Source of the DNA: a virus
Virus record (IMG/VR): IMGVR_UViG_3300021952_000026
Location: 1-31,795 of that record
Direction: 5' to 3' (one strand)
Length of the DNA stretch: 31,795 nt
The translations under genes were made by a program, and so were the position numbers. This document shows positions 1 to 7,421 of this stretch, piece after piece. Every line of letters starts with the position of its first letter. Within the stretch, counting starts at the first letter, position 1. The notes under the pieces are model-generated. The model was not told the DNA's origin. It saw only the letters and a program-made list of their open reading frames with translations, and ran no database searches.

Positions 1-43
1 CGTCGACGACACCCCAAAATGACCCCTCCCTCTAAAAGATTCC
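1..43 (-). other. Window-edge segment downstream of the last gene
   Basis: These 43 bases lie downstream of the last complete gene. On the minus strand they contain a purine-rich GGGAGGGG stretch followed, about ten bases later, by a GTG codon (12-10) whose frame stays open to the edge. This may be the ribosome binding site and start of another gene, but only four codons are visible, so no gene is called. Confidence 0.3.
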
Positions 44-409
44 TTACCGGGGGGCCTTGCGGTTGCTCCCTGATGGCAGCCCTAGCACATTAGCAGCCTC
101 AGCCGCCACGAGTGACAGCGCTTTAGGCGAGCACCCCTCAGCCTCAGCCGCCGCTGTCATAGACGGATAACCGGCAAGCACGTTAAGCCCGGCAGCGTAC
201 GCCAGCCCTAATGCTCGCAACCTTGCGTTAGCCACCCTCGACTCCCCTTTGCCTAGGATGAACCCCACAATAGCAGACACCACCGTTCCCCCCACTGCCT
301 GCACCTCAGCCTGTACCCGTGTTGCATGCCACTCGGCTACAGCTTCGGCTTGTGCTTCACGTAAACCGCATTCGTCGATTAATTCACATACGAGGTCTTC
401 GTCGTTCAT
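44..409 (-). CDS. Hypothetical protein with possible HTH segment (121 aa)
   Basis: Not assigned to a family. The N-terminal 35 residues are acidic and helical, residues 40-52 are hydrophobic and glycine-containing, and residues about 83-108 (MTAAAEAEGCSPKALSLVAAEA) have the helix, small turn, helix pattern of a helix-turn-helix. The ATG overlaps the stop of the upstream gene in an ATGA, with a weak AAGGA just before it, so it is probably translationally coupled. It is the last gene of the leftward cluster in the window. If the circular map continues to the terminase, a small DNA-binding protein here could be a regulator or terminase-associated, but that is inference from position only. Confidence 0.6.
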   Translation of the reverse strand: MNDEDLVCELIDECGLREAQAEAVAEWHATRVQAEVQAVGGTVVSAIVGFILGKGESRVANARLRALGLAYAAGLNVLAGYPSMTAAAEAEGCSPKALSLVAAEAANVLGLPSGSNRKAPR

Positions 410-642
410 TCCTTGGGCGTTTCATGCTCGCGCTGAAATGTCCAGCCAATTAATTCACGCTCACCCAATCTTTGCCGCGCATCTTGATTGTTCGTCTGAT
501 CCGTGCACCACAACTCTGCACCGTCACCGTCTTCTGGCGTCCACATCGCAGTGGCAGCCATCGCTAGTGCCTCTACGGGATCGGAAGCGTTCACAATGGC
601 CACCCAGCGTTTAGTATCTACCGCGACGGCAAATAGCGGCAT
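406..642 (-). CDS. Hypothetical small protein (78 aa)
   Basis: No family recognised. The sequence starts with a hydrophobic beta-like stretch (MPLFAVAV), followed by a conserved-looking helix rich in Ala and Met (residues 20-33) and a polar, charged C-terminus. I chose the ATG at 642 over the earlier in-frame ATG at 708, because the longer form would overlap the preceding gene by 91 bases and its extra residues look like a frame shadow. The downstream gene begins inside its stop codon (ATGA). Confidence 0.55.
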   Translation of the reverse strand: MPLFAVAVDTKRWVAIVNASDPVEALAMAATAMWTPEDGDGAELWCTDQTNNQDARQRLGERELIGWTFQREHETPKE

Positions 643-803
643 ATGGTTTCGCGATCCATCCGCCAGCGCGAGCGGGAGCGAATGTCTTTGTAGGTTTCGC
701 CGGTGCATTCTGCCACGCGTAAAAGATTGGCAGCTGTCTTCAGTTTAGCGCGCAACTCGGCAATTTGATGCTCAAGTTCGGTGATGGTTTCCATGTGACT
801 CAT
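618..803 (-). CDS. Small coiled-coil protein (61 aa)
   Basis: A short protein with an N-terminal heptad-like helix (residues 4-30, ITELEHQIAELRAKLKTAA) and a basic C-terminus rich in Arg. No family is recognised. It begins 12 bases after the previous stop; a second in-frame ATG at 794 is an equally possible start. Its 3' end overlaps the next gene by 25 bases. It could bind nucleic acid or a protein partner, but nothing shows this directly. Confidence 0.5.
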   Translation of the reverse strand: MSHMETITELEHQIAELRAKLKTAANLLRVAECTGETYKDIRSRSRWRMDRETICRYLPSR

Positions 804-815
804 AAAAACGCGGCA

Positions 816-1214
816 TTATTTCGTGTTCAATTCAGTGTTCAATTCCGTGTTCAATAAACGATTCAATCCACATCGGCATTCCTCGCCACAAATGCCGCTC
901 TGATGCGTTGCGTAGTCACTCAGGATGTCGAGCTTCTCCCGCAGGGTCATGATCTCCGCCGTTTGCCGGTTGTGCGCGTCAATGAACATGCGCCGAGTAC
1001 GCGTTAGTTCACCGCGCAGGGCTTCTATGGTGCCCTTCAGTAGGTCCATTTCATTCAGCGCCTCATCGTGCGTGATAGGGTCGCACAACACGCAGCGAAG
1101 ATGGTTGCCAATCCGCTCAACGGCGTTTTCATCGCATTTAGGGCACGTTATAAGCGCCAGGTCGTGATCTTCTAGGAGGTCAGGGTCTTCTGTAAGGTCA
1201 GGGTCTTGCTTCAT
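816..1214 (-). CDS. Zinc-ribbon and coiled-coil protein with terminal repeats (132 aa)
   Basis: Residues 24-44 form a zinc-ribbon pattern: C24, C27, C41 and C44 as two CxxC knuckles 13 residues apart. Residues 52-100 are a long charged helix of coiled-coil type, and a second Cys cluster (C109, C113, C115) follows. Both ends are repetitive: the N-terminus repeats DPDLxE, and the C-terminus repeats the tetrapeptide LNTE, encoded by 12-base tandem units at about 826-856. The start ATG is fused with the stop of the MazG-like gene (ATGA). The zinc ribbon suggests nucleic-acid or protein binding; no specific role can be assigned. Confidence 0.65.
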   Translation of the reverse strand: MKQDPDLTEDPDLLEDHDLALITCPKCDENAVERIGNHLRCVLCDPITHDEALNEMDLLKGTIEALRGELTRTRRMFIDAHNRQTAEIMTLREKLDILSDYATHQSGICGEECRCGLNRLLNTELNTELNTK

Positions 1215-1531
1215 TTGGTTATTGTTGGTTCTTTAACAAAGACACCGCTAAGCAACAGTGTGCCCTTACGATCTTTGATTTGGTCCCACGCGAGCGCCAA
1301 GCACTCGGTGATGTTAGTTTGCTCTAGTTTGCAAAGATTAATGAGGCACACTATCACATCGCCCACGGCGTCTTTCATGGCGTTTCGGTCGCGCTTGGCA
1401 ACTGCGTCCGCTAGTTCGCCCATTTCGCTAACAGCCTTGAGACACTGGGCCTGAGCGGTGCTGTTCGGAATGATCTGGCGAGCGATTGCCCAGTCGAGCA
1501 CGTTATTTTCGTAATCGTGGAATGTTTTCAT
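1211..1531 (-). CDS. MazG-like nucleotide pyrophosphohydrolase (106 aa)
   Basis: MazG-type enzymes hydrolyse (d)NTPs to monophosphates and in phages may tune nucleotide pools or (p)ppGpp. Visible here are the all-alpha fold signature WAIARQI (14-20), the first metal-binding ExxE at E36 and E39 (SEMGEL), and a second helix KDAVGDVIVCLINL with D54 and D58. The second helix lacks the Glu of the classical ExxD, a variation also seen in small phage MazG-like proteins, so activity is uncertain. The start at 1531 is chosen because its ATG overlaps the upstream stop (ATGA); the 33 extra upstream residues of the open frame are a shadow of that gene. The length suits a single-domain MazG-like protein. 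Confidence 0.75.
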   Translation of the reverse strand: MKTFHDYENNVLDWAIARQIIPNSTAQAQCLKAVSEMGELADAVAKRDRNAMKDAVGDVIVCLINLCKLEQTNITECLALAWDQIKDRKGTLLLSGVFVKEPTITK

Positions 1532-1905
1532 GAAAGATATACCGAGGATTCCTCGGTGGTTGGTTGCCATTTCCCCAGCGTCCTGAGAAACGCTTCTGCG
1601 CGTTGGCGCGCGGTGGCGCAGAAAAAACATGGGTCATCCGAATAATGCGCATCCGTAATCCTAGCAAGTTGGTTTGAATAGGTCAGATTCCAATCTGAAG
1701 TGACGAGCTTCTCCGCCTCATGCATGGCGTTGAGGTCGGTGCAGTAGTTTGGGATGCTGTTGCGCGAAATCACTTCTCCAGTTGGCATAATCACAAACTG
1801 ATACCCAAACTCCCATCCAATAGTTGCCTTTTGATGCTCTGGTGATCCCTGCAATTTCCACCCACACGCCTCCGCAATAGCCGCGTTGATTTGTTCGTCG
1901 GTCAT
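1528..1905 (-). CDS. Phage ABA-sandwich-type protein (125 aa)
   Basis: Matches the pattern of a common small phage family (Phage_ABA_S). It has an N-terminal helix MTDEQINAAIAEACGWKL, a central NYCTDLNAMHEAEK (53-66), and a C-terminal RAEAFLRTLGKW (102-113), all hallmarks I recall of that family. The function is unknown; these proteins are typically encoded among small early genes. The start at 1905 is an ATGA overlap with the previous stop, and the gene ends in another ATGA overlap with the MazG-like gene. A CFFC motif (93-96) is present but has no partner Cys pair. Confidence 0.75.
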   Translation of the reverse strand: MTDEQINAAIAEACGWKLQGSPEHQKATIGWEFGYQFVIMPTGEVISRNSIPNYCTDLNAMHEAEKLVTSDWNLTYSNQLARITDAHYSDDPCFFCATARQRAEAFLRTLGKWQPTTEESSVYLS

Positions 1906-2255
1906 TTCAGCGCATTTTTTGCAATTTCCCTCATCCATTCCGGTCTGTCAGCCATCGTCGGCCACTTGCAGTCGTAAATGCGCTGCAATGCGGTTTCCAG
2001 CGCCTCAATCCTTTCAGCCGCTTCCATAAGAAGCGCATCTGTCTGCTGTTCGTCCACAAGTGAAACCTCCCCGCAGTCACCTGACCAGCGTTTACGGGCC
2101 TGCACGCAACCGGCTTTGAGTTTTTCTATCAAGCCCATTTCGCCAGTACGTTTATTGCCATGATAAACGTATTCATATGGCGATAAATGCCCGCATTCGC
2201 CGCAATCTAAAACAAGTTGAACTCGATTGGTTTGGCATCTGTCGCAACGATTCAT
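1902..2255 (-). CDS. Small zinc-ribbon protein (117 aa)
   Basis: The N-terminus holds two CxxC knuckles (C4/C7 and C18/C21) typical of a short zinc ribbon. The remainder is a helical, charged region (LMEAAERIEALETALQRIYD) like many phage early proteins of unknown function. The start at 2255 is firmly set by a near-perfect Shine-Dalgarno (AAAGGAGG, 8 bases upstream) and by the ATGA overlap with the Lar-like gene. That Shine-Dalgarno is written inside the last codons of the upstream gene. It is one of three zinc-binding small proteins in this cluster; the target is unknown. Confidence 0.7.
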   Translation of the reverse strand: MNRCDRCQTNRVQLVLDCGECGHLSPYEYVYHGNKRTGEMGLIEKLKAGCVQARKRWSGDCGEVSLVDEQQTDALLMEAAERIEALETALQRIYDCKWPTMADRPEWMREIAKNALK

Positions 2256-2506
2256 TTCGCTACCTCCTTTGCTGTTAACGATTGTTTTCGACCATTCCAC
2301 AATTCAATAACCTCAAGCGGAATCCCGCCTGTAGCTTCACATACAATCATTACTCTTTCGTGCACATAATTCCACGGCCCATTTGCTCCACAATCATCGC
2401 AAAGGACTGCACACGGCACTCCTTCTCTATCATGCGTTGATTGTTTCAAAATTAGGTTGGTGCTTCCGCAAAAAGGGCACGGTTCTAATGCATTTTTGCC
2501 GCTCAT
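2252..2506 (-). CDS. Lar-family restriction alleviation-like protein (84 aa)
   Basis: Lar-type proteins are small zinc-binding phage proteins; the founding member alleviates type I restriction by modulating host EcoKI. The signature is clear: LEPCPFCGS at residues 8-15, the second knuckle C36/C39 followed by GA-GP, and a late EVIELWNGR (residues 65-73) matching the usual EA..WN.R end. C32 is an extra Cys. The start at 2506 has an ideal AAGGAGG 8 bases upstream, encoded in the 3' end of the preceding gene, and an ATGA overlap. The fold is well supported; actual antirestriction activity is inferred from the family. Confidence 0.8.
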   Translation of the reverse strand: MSGKNALEPCPFCGSTNLILKQSTHDREGVPCAVLCDDCGANGPWNYVHERVMIVCEATGGIPLEVIELWNGRKQSLTAKEVAK

Positions 2507-2829
2507 TTTGCCACCTCCTTCAGCTTTTCTCCTCGCGCCAGCTTGTTCACTTGCGCTGTGATCTGCGCCCTCGCATTTCCAAGCGCATATGCTGCCATTG
2601 ATTCGGCTTCATACTGGCTACCAAAATGCGCCGATGTGATCGCTTCGCCCACCTGCCCGTCTCCATAGCGGATGTTCACTTTCAGCACCATCAGGCACTC
2701 TGGTATGTGGTAGCGGTCGCGGAGTTTAGAGACCTCCTCCATGAAGTTGAGGATGTTCTCGTTTCCCTCCTCGCGGGAGATTGGCTGCATCAGTTTTGCA
2801 TAACGCTCAATGTTGTTTTCAGTTCTCAT
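2503..2829 (-). CDS. Hypothetical early protein (108 aa)
   Basis: No family recognised. The sequence is a mixed alpha/beta protein: residues 44-60 (CLMVLKVNIRYGDGQVG) look like a beta hairpin and residues 70-100 form a long Ala-rich helix. The start at 2829 is supported by GGAG 8 bases upstream and an ATGA overlap. It ends in KEVAK, the codons of which form the Shine-Dalgarno and overlapping start of the next gene. Confidence 0.65.
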   Translation of the reverse strand: MRTENNIERYAKLMQPISREEGNENILNFMEEVSKLRDRYHIPECLMVLKVNIRYGDGQVGEAITSAHFGSQYEAESMAAYALGNARAQITAQVNKLARGEKLKEVAK

Positions 2830-3263
2830 TTGGTTGTCTCCTTAGCTGCTGCGATGAGTGCGTCGGCGGCTTTAATTGCATATTGAATCCACCTCTGATC
2901 CAGTTCTCCAGCCAACATCGTTGTATTGGAGAACCTGCCAGCAACGAGCATCGCCGCAATCTCCAGCCGCGAGGGCTCTGGACGTATGCTGTCGGTTGCA
3001 TCCATCATTTCGCCAATGTGGTTCTTCCATCTCTCAATTTCAGTTTTTGCCCGATACATCTCAGCGCGCGCCTGGTCGCGCTCTTTAATCGCGCCAGCCA
3101 ACTGCTCGGTGAGGTGCCCGGCAGTGGTGCGCAGCAGATCGTGATCGTGTGCGTCTAAGAGTTCCAGCCGCTCAGCCGCCTCTGCGTAGAGTGCGCCTCC
3201 CAATGGTGCCCACGCTTGAGCTGCCTTTCTGAGTTCGTTTATTAGTTTTTCTGTTGGTTTCAT
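2826..3263 (-). CDS. Hypothetical coiled-coil early protein (145 aa)
   Basis: First gene of the leftward early-type cluster, downstream of the candidate promoter at 3308-3336. The protein is almost wholly helical. Residues 1-95 contain long charged heptad-like stretches (EQLAGAIKERDQARAEMYRAKTEIE region), and residues 98-140 are an Ala-rich helical pair. No family is recognised. The start has an A-rich leader but no strong Shine-Dalgarno. Its C-terminal AKETTK encodes the AAGGAG of the next gene. Confidence 0.65.
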   Translation of the reverse strand: MKPTEKLINELRKAAQAWAPLGGALYAEAAERLELLDAHDHDLLRTTAGHLTEQLAGAIKERDQARAEMYRAKTEIERWKNHIGEMMDATDSIRPEPSRLEIAAMLVAGRFSNTTMLAGELDQRWIQYAIKAADALIAAAKETTK

Positions 3264-3307
3264 TTTGTCGTTTTTTATACAGCAGCACCATGGCTGCCTT
3301 GGTTTTG

Positions 3308-3336
3308 GGTGTATGCTAATCGGGTCAGGTTGTCAA
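3308..3336 (-). promoter_or_regulatory. Candidate leftward sigma-70-type promoter
   Basis: The minus strand carries a perfect TTGACA at 3336-3331. Seventeen bases downstream lies TACACC (3313-3308), a poor -10 (three of six matches). The element lies immediately beside the left iteron array and points at the gene cluster 3263-44. A TATAAA closer to the first gene (about 3287-3282) is an alternative -10 but lacks a good -35. Only the -35 is strong, so the call is tentative. Confidence 0.4.
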
Positions 3337-3339
3337 TTT

Positions 3340-3540
3340 GTAACGGTGTAACGGCTGTAACGCCCGTAACAGGCGTTTTCTACACGTGCCACGCGGGTAC
3401 GCGCCACGCCTCGCGCGCGGTCTTATATATATATATATTATTTATAGTAGTATTCTACTGTTACAGGTGTTACAGAGCTTATTTTGTAGCACTTACAAGG
3501 CGTTACACTTGCCGTTACACCCCGTTACACCCCGTTACAC
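3340..3540. repeat. Two opposed iteron arrays flanking an AT-rich core: candidate replication origin
   Basis: On the plus strand GTAAC(G/A) occurs four times at 3340, 3348, 3357 and 3366 (spacing 8-9). The inverted form (C/G)TTACA occurs seven times from 3460 to 3539 (near 3460, 3469, 3492, 3502, 3514, 3524, 3534; mostly 9-12 spacing). Between the arrays lies an AT-only run with (TA)n at about 3423-3445 and a GC-rich segment at 3383-3420. Direct repeats of 9-12 bases beside an easily melted core are the usual architecture of an initiator-bound origin. The right array overlaps the last codons of the primase-helicase. No gene is seen between 3264 and 3514. Alternatively the repeats are operator sites for the adjacent promoter. 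Confidence 0.55.
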
Positions 3541-5713
3541 GCACCCAGCGACGGGTCACGGTGCCGTTTTCGCGAAATGCGGACGATCTCCAACCCATAC
3601 GGCGAAGAATGCCGCTTAATCGAGCCGCCGCCGCTTGAGACTGGTTCTCGATGTCGATGTCTAACGGGTCAGCAAGCAACTGCCGGACAGAATACGTTTT
3701 TGTGTTGTCAAGATATGTTGCCAGCACCGATGCCCAAGGGTCTTCTGGCCTGCGTTCCTCCGCCGCTCTAGCCGCCGCCTCAATCGGTATCTCATGCCAG
3801 CCTTCGCCGGCTTTATAGCGGTGAACCGCCTCGGCAAACAACTGGTCACGATTATCCCGTAGCCAGCTCTGGTTGATGAGCCCGCATCGCACCGCCCAGA
3901 ATCGCCGTGCGCCGGTGTCGTCTGCCTGCCAGTCATCGCGGTTCGTGGTTCCAGCAAACACGCTCTGGCGCGGGTGCTCCTCCGTCATGCGACCATATGG
4001 CACCCGCACGCGGTCAACTCGGGTGGACATGATGCCTTTAAGCCTGTCCACATCCTGACGGCGGAACGAGTGCATTTCGGCAACTTCGATGAGCCACTTG
4101 CCCTTGAGCGAAAGAACAAAATCCTTGCTGCCAAAATCCTCGTGGCACTCCCCGAACCACTCGCCGCCAAGGATGGCAAGCGCGGTGGACTTGCCTGCGC
4201 CCTGCGATCCCTCAAAAACGGGCATCGTGTCTACCTTGCAGCCCGGAGCCATTGCGCGGGCCACCAGCGACAGCAACCAGCACTCACCGACGCGAACGTA
4301 ATACGGATCGAACGCTGTGCCGAAGCCGTTATCCATCAGCCGATTTAGTCTCGGCTCTCCGTCCCATGCTAGCCCGTTTAGCCACTCGGTGAGCACGTTT
4401 CGCGGGTTGTCGCGGGCGATGCTGATTGCGGCTTCGTGTACCCGGTCGCTGGACGCGGTCGGCAACTCAAACACGGACTGCATCCACCGACAGGCCTTCG
4501 AGGAGTGCTGGTCTGTCCAAGGTTCCACGCGCCCGTTGACGTCGGTCTGGGCACGCTCAAGAAACGTGTCCCACCAAATCCGCCCGCGCCAGTGGTCATG
4601 ATGCTCGAAGATCCGGCACAACGAGTCTAAGCATGGCACGTATTTCCCGCCCGCGCCGATCTGGAGACCATACTTGGCATGGTCGCCCCTCGGCACCGGG
4701 GCAAACTCCTCGCGCACCTCCACGCGCTGCACAGCGTCCCCGTCAGGCGTCCTTGCTGCCTGCGTAGTCGTCACCGTGCGGGCCACCACGACAGGCTCGG
4801 GGCTCACCGCTTGGGCCTGCGAGAGCAACGCTAGGAGTGCCTCCTGCGTCCAGCCCTCGGCGATAGCATCGGCACAGTCCCAGCCTTGCGGCGCATCGGC
4901 GGGAAGTTGCACCCGCTTAACCGCACAGCCGAACGGCATAATCGCGGCGGCGGCAACTTCCATTGCCTTGCGCCCCGGATTGTCCGCATCAGGCCAAAGA
5001 ATCACACGCCTCCCACGCAGTGGCTCGAAATCCACGTGCGCCACGGCATTGCTGCCTCCCGGCCACGACAGCACCGGCGTTCCGTTGATTGCGCCCCCGA
5101 GAGCGTCGGCGCATTTCTCCCCCTCCACGAGCACCACAACGGCCTGCGGATAACGCGCCAGCCGGTCGAGACCGTAGAGCGGGCGCGGATTCGCAAAGCC
5201 TTTGCTGCGCCACACGATTTGCCCTTGGTCGTCGTACCATGGGGTACGGGGTCGGAAGGTTTTGCGCCCGTTTTCGACAATCCGCAGCACATAACCCAGT
5301 GTACGGCCATCCTGTGTTAAATAAATGTGCCGCTGGCCGTGCCCAAGTTTGGGGTCGGGCATGTCCTCCGGCGGATCGAGCACCGGCACGAAATCCTCGT
5401 CAGGCTCAGGCGCGGGCTTGGGCACCACAACGGGCGCTGGAGTGTCGGATAACCTGCGCCCGGCTTCAGCCTGCGTCAGCCCGTGAAGGGCAGCGTAGAG
5501 GCTCACCGGGTCGGATCCGCCACGCTCGCCGCTGGAAAAGTCCTTCCAAACGCCTTTGCGAACGTGAATTCTTAGAGACTGCCCCGGCTCACCGGCAAGC
5601 GAGCCCACGCACCAATCGGGGCCGATCTTGCGCCCGTTGGGTAGCCATTGCTGGAGGGTCGCAAGGTAATTTGAAAGAAGACGCGCGTTGATGGCGTCAA
5701 AGTCGGGTTTCAT
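3515..5713 (-). CDS. Toprim primase fused to VirE-type (P4-like) helicase (732 aa)
   Basis: Probable replicative primase-helicase. The N-terminal 90 residues resemble the DnaG-like region but lack an obvious CHC2 zinc motif (only WCVGS and the DFSSGERGGS stretch). A Toprim domain follows, with VVVLVEGEKCADAL (E198) and VILWPDADNPG (D242, D244). The C-terminal half is a virulence-associated-E/P4-type ATPase. It has Walker A GSQGAGKST (502-510), a Walker B-like WLIEVAEM (540-547), a sensor-like FAGTTNRDDW stretch and the terminal GARRFW. Such enzymes lay primers and unwind DNA at the phage origin. GGAG sits 8 bases before the start and the ATG overlaps the upstream stop. The 3' end is embedded in the iteron array (last residues RVTGCNGV). 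Confidence 0.88.
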   Translation of the reverse strand: MKPDFDAINARLLSNYLATLQQWLPNGRKIGPDWCVGSLAGEPGQSLRIHVRKGVWKDFSSGERGGSDPVSLYAALHGLTQAEAGRRLSDTPAPVVVPKPAPEPDEDFVPVLDPPEDMPDPKLGHGQRHIYLTQDGRTLGYVLRIVENGRKTFRPRTPWYDDQGQIVWRSKGFANPRPLYGLDRLARYPQAVVVLVEGEKCADALGGAINGTPVLSWPGGSNAVAHVDFEPLRGRRVILWPDADNPGRKAMEVAAAAIMPFGCAVKRVQLPADAPQGWDCADAIAEGWTQEALLALLSQAQAVSPEPVVVARTVTTTQAARTPDGDAVQRVEVREEFAPVPRGDHAKYGLQIGAGGKYVPCLDSLCRIFEHHDHWRGRIWWDTFLERAQTDVNGRVEPWTDQHSSKACRWMQSVFELPTASSDRVHEAAISIARDNPRNVLTEWLNGLAWDGEPRLNRLMDNGFGTAFDPYYVRVGECWLLSLVARAMAPGCKVDTMPVFEGSQGAGKSTALAILGGEWFGECHEDFGSKDFVLSLKGKWLIEVAEMHSFRRQDVDRLKGIMSTRVDRVRVPYGRMTEEHPRQSVFAGTTNRDDWQADDTGARRFWAVRCGLINQSWLRDNRDQLFAEAVHRYKAGEGWHEIPIEAAARAAEERRPEDPWASVLATYLDNTKTYSVRQLLADPLDIDIENQSQAAAARLSGILRRMGWRSSAFRENGTVTRRWVRVTGCNGV

Positions 5714-6024
5714 AAATTGTTCTCCAATAGTCTAATAGCTTCCTCGGCAGATCGCGCGACAAACGCGATCCCGCCGTGTTCGTTTACTCGCTGCATCCAA
5801 TTTTGTTGTTCTGACGACACGCGCCCAGTGGGTGTTTTAACTTCCACCGACAGAAACCGCCCCCGACACCAGCCGATGAGATCCGCGCTCCCGCGCATAA
5901 GTCCAAATGTGTGCCAGCGTCCCTGCGCGTCCTGCACCCGCCCGCAGTGGTTACGGAATACTCGTGTATCTGGGCGAGAGTTAAGCGCGCGGTGGATGGC
6001 GGATTGGATCTCGGATTCGGTCAT
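5710..6024 (-). CDS. VRR-NUC domain nuclease (104 aa)
   Basis: Small PD-(D/E)xK endonuclease of the VRR-NUC family, often encoded next to helicases in phages and proposed to cut branched DNA. The active site is visible: D48 in GSADLIGW, then E61 and K63 in FLSVEVKT, followed by the helix SEQQNWMQRV typical of the family. The start at 6024 is set by ATGA overlap with the helicase stop; the 16 extra upstream residues in frame are a shadow. It overlaps the primase start at its own end, so helicase, nuclease and primase are translationally coupled. Confidence 0.85.
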   Translation of the reverse strand: MTESEIQSAIHRALNSRPDTRVFRNHCGRVQDAQGRWHTFGLMRGSADLIGWCRGRFLSVEVKTPTGRVSSEQQNWMQRVNEHGGIAFVARSAEEAIRLLENNL

Positions 6025-7421
6025 GCGGTTATTTTGTAGCGTTTCTGCGACCGATTCCGAAACCGATGCCATGCCCAGCCGGCAGCGTAGCCCTTGAGTT
6101 TCGCGATGCGTTTCCAGTCTTCCAGCGTGGAGGCTTTATGCATCAGTTTTTCCACGCGCTCGTTGAGCTTTTCACGCTCAACCTGAGCAAGTTCCCCTGT
6201 ATCCGCGTCGGGCAATTCCCTCTCCTGCTTGGGCTTTTCATGCCCGCACTGAGGGCACACCGTCGCCCCCACAGCCACGACAGCGAAACACGATTCACAC
6301 AGCCGCACCGGTGCCGCACCCTTGCGCTTGGTTCGCCCCTCCAGCGTCCACTCACGGACATCCTCGGCAAATCCGTGTTTCTCCACCCACTCGCCCGAGC
6401 GCGTTGATCCGCAGTTGCCCACGTGGTCAATGATGATTGCATGACTCTTGTTCGGCGCGATCCGCAGCACGCGCCCAACCTGTTGCAGATACAGCCCAAG
6501 CGACGCCGTTGGGCGCAATAAAATAGCCGCCGTCACGCAGGGAAGGTCAAACCCCTCGCTAATGATGTCACACGAGCTGATGCCATGTAGGCGGCCGCTA
6601 CCAAGCGCCAGCACCGCATCACGACGAGCCTCTGCGGCCATGGTGGAATCAAGCGACGTCCACCGATACCCAGCTTCGCGGAACGTGTTGGCAACGTGTT
6701 CGCTATGCCGAATGGACGCGCAGAACGCCACCGCAGGCGCGCCAGAGCACAGCTTGCGATACCAGTTCACAGCTTCGCCCGTGACCCGCGAGGTGTTAAC
6801 GCGCGCCTCAACGTCCGCGTGCCGATAATCGCCCATCCGTTTTTTGAGCCCGTCCGTGTTCACCGTTGCCGGACAGTAATACCGAACCGGCGAGAGGAAC
6901 CCGCGGCGGATCAGGTCGGCCACTTCCGGCCCACGCACCATCGTTTCAAACACATCACCAAGCCCGCGACCGTCGAGCCGCTCAGGCGTGGCTGTAACGC
7001 CAAGGATGCGGGCCTCTGGATAAGCCTCGATGATTTGCGCCCAGCTACCCGCCCGCGCGTGATGAGCCTCGTCCATGATGATCCAATCTGGGCGCCATGC
7101 GATGCGGTTGGCGCGGTTGCGCATGGTGTGGACGCCACCCACCTGAACCGGCAGCTCCAAATTGAGTGAGTGACCGGCGGCAATATATCCATGCCGGATG
7201 CCAAAGCGCCCCAGCGTGCGTCCAATCTGATCAAGGAGCTCGGCGCGGTGGGCGAGCAATAGCACTCGCTGCCCGCGTGAACTGATGGCGCCGGTGAGGT
7301 AGCTGAACATGACGGTTTTACCAGCGCCCGTTGGGGCCACGAGCAGCACGCGACGGGCGCCCGCAGCAAAAGCCGAGCGCACGCCGTTAAGTGCCTCGGT
7401 TTGATAATCGCGAAGATTCAT
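6021..7421 (-). CDS. SF2 DEAD/DEAH-box helicase with C-terminal zinc ribbon (466 aa)
   Basis: ATP-dependent DNA helicase of the SSL2/UvrB-like SF2 class. Motif I is APTGAGKTV (29-37), motif II DEAH (117-120), motif III GVTATPERLDG (141-151), and motif VI LQQVGRVLR (312-320). A C-terminal zinc ribbon is formed by C375, C378, C389 and C392, followed by a charged tail. Such helicases accompany phage primases and may remodel forks or recombination intermediates. The start ATG overlaps the stop of the preceding remnant frame (ATGA), and its own stop overlaps the VRR-NUC start. Confidence 0.9.
   Translation of the reverse strand: MNLRDYQTEALNGVRSAFAAGARRVLLVAPTGAGKTVMFSYLTGAISSRGQRVLLLAHRAELLDQIGRTLGRFGIRHGYIAAGHSLNLELPVQVGGVHTMRNRANRIAWRPDWIIMDEAHHARAGSWAQIIEAYPEARILGVTATPERLDGRGLGDVFETMVRGPEVADLIRRGFLSPVRYYCPATVNTDGLKKRMGDYRHADVEARVNTSRVTGEAVNWYRKLCSGAPAVAFCASIRHSEHVANTFREAGYRWTSLDSTMAAEARRDAVLALGSGRLHGISSCDIISEGFDLPCVTAAILLRPTASLGLYLQQVGRVLRIAPNKSHAIIIDHVGNCGSTRSGEWVEKHGFAEDVREWTLEGRTKRKGAAPVRLCESCFAVVAVGATVCPQCGHEKPKQERELPDADTGELAQVEREKLNERVEKLMHKASTLEDWKRIAKLKGYAAGWAWHRFRNRSQKRYKITA

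Noticed and set aside
3360-3378. AACGCC/GGCGTT hairpin followed by TTTTC on the plus strand, possible terminator
   Set aside because: No plus-strand gene ends there and the stem arises from the iteron sequence itself.
4674-5691. Several plus-strand open frames of 140-200 codons over the primase gene
   Set aside because: GC-rich antisense shadows; the minus-strand frame has clear Toprim and Walker motifs.
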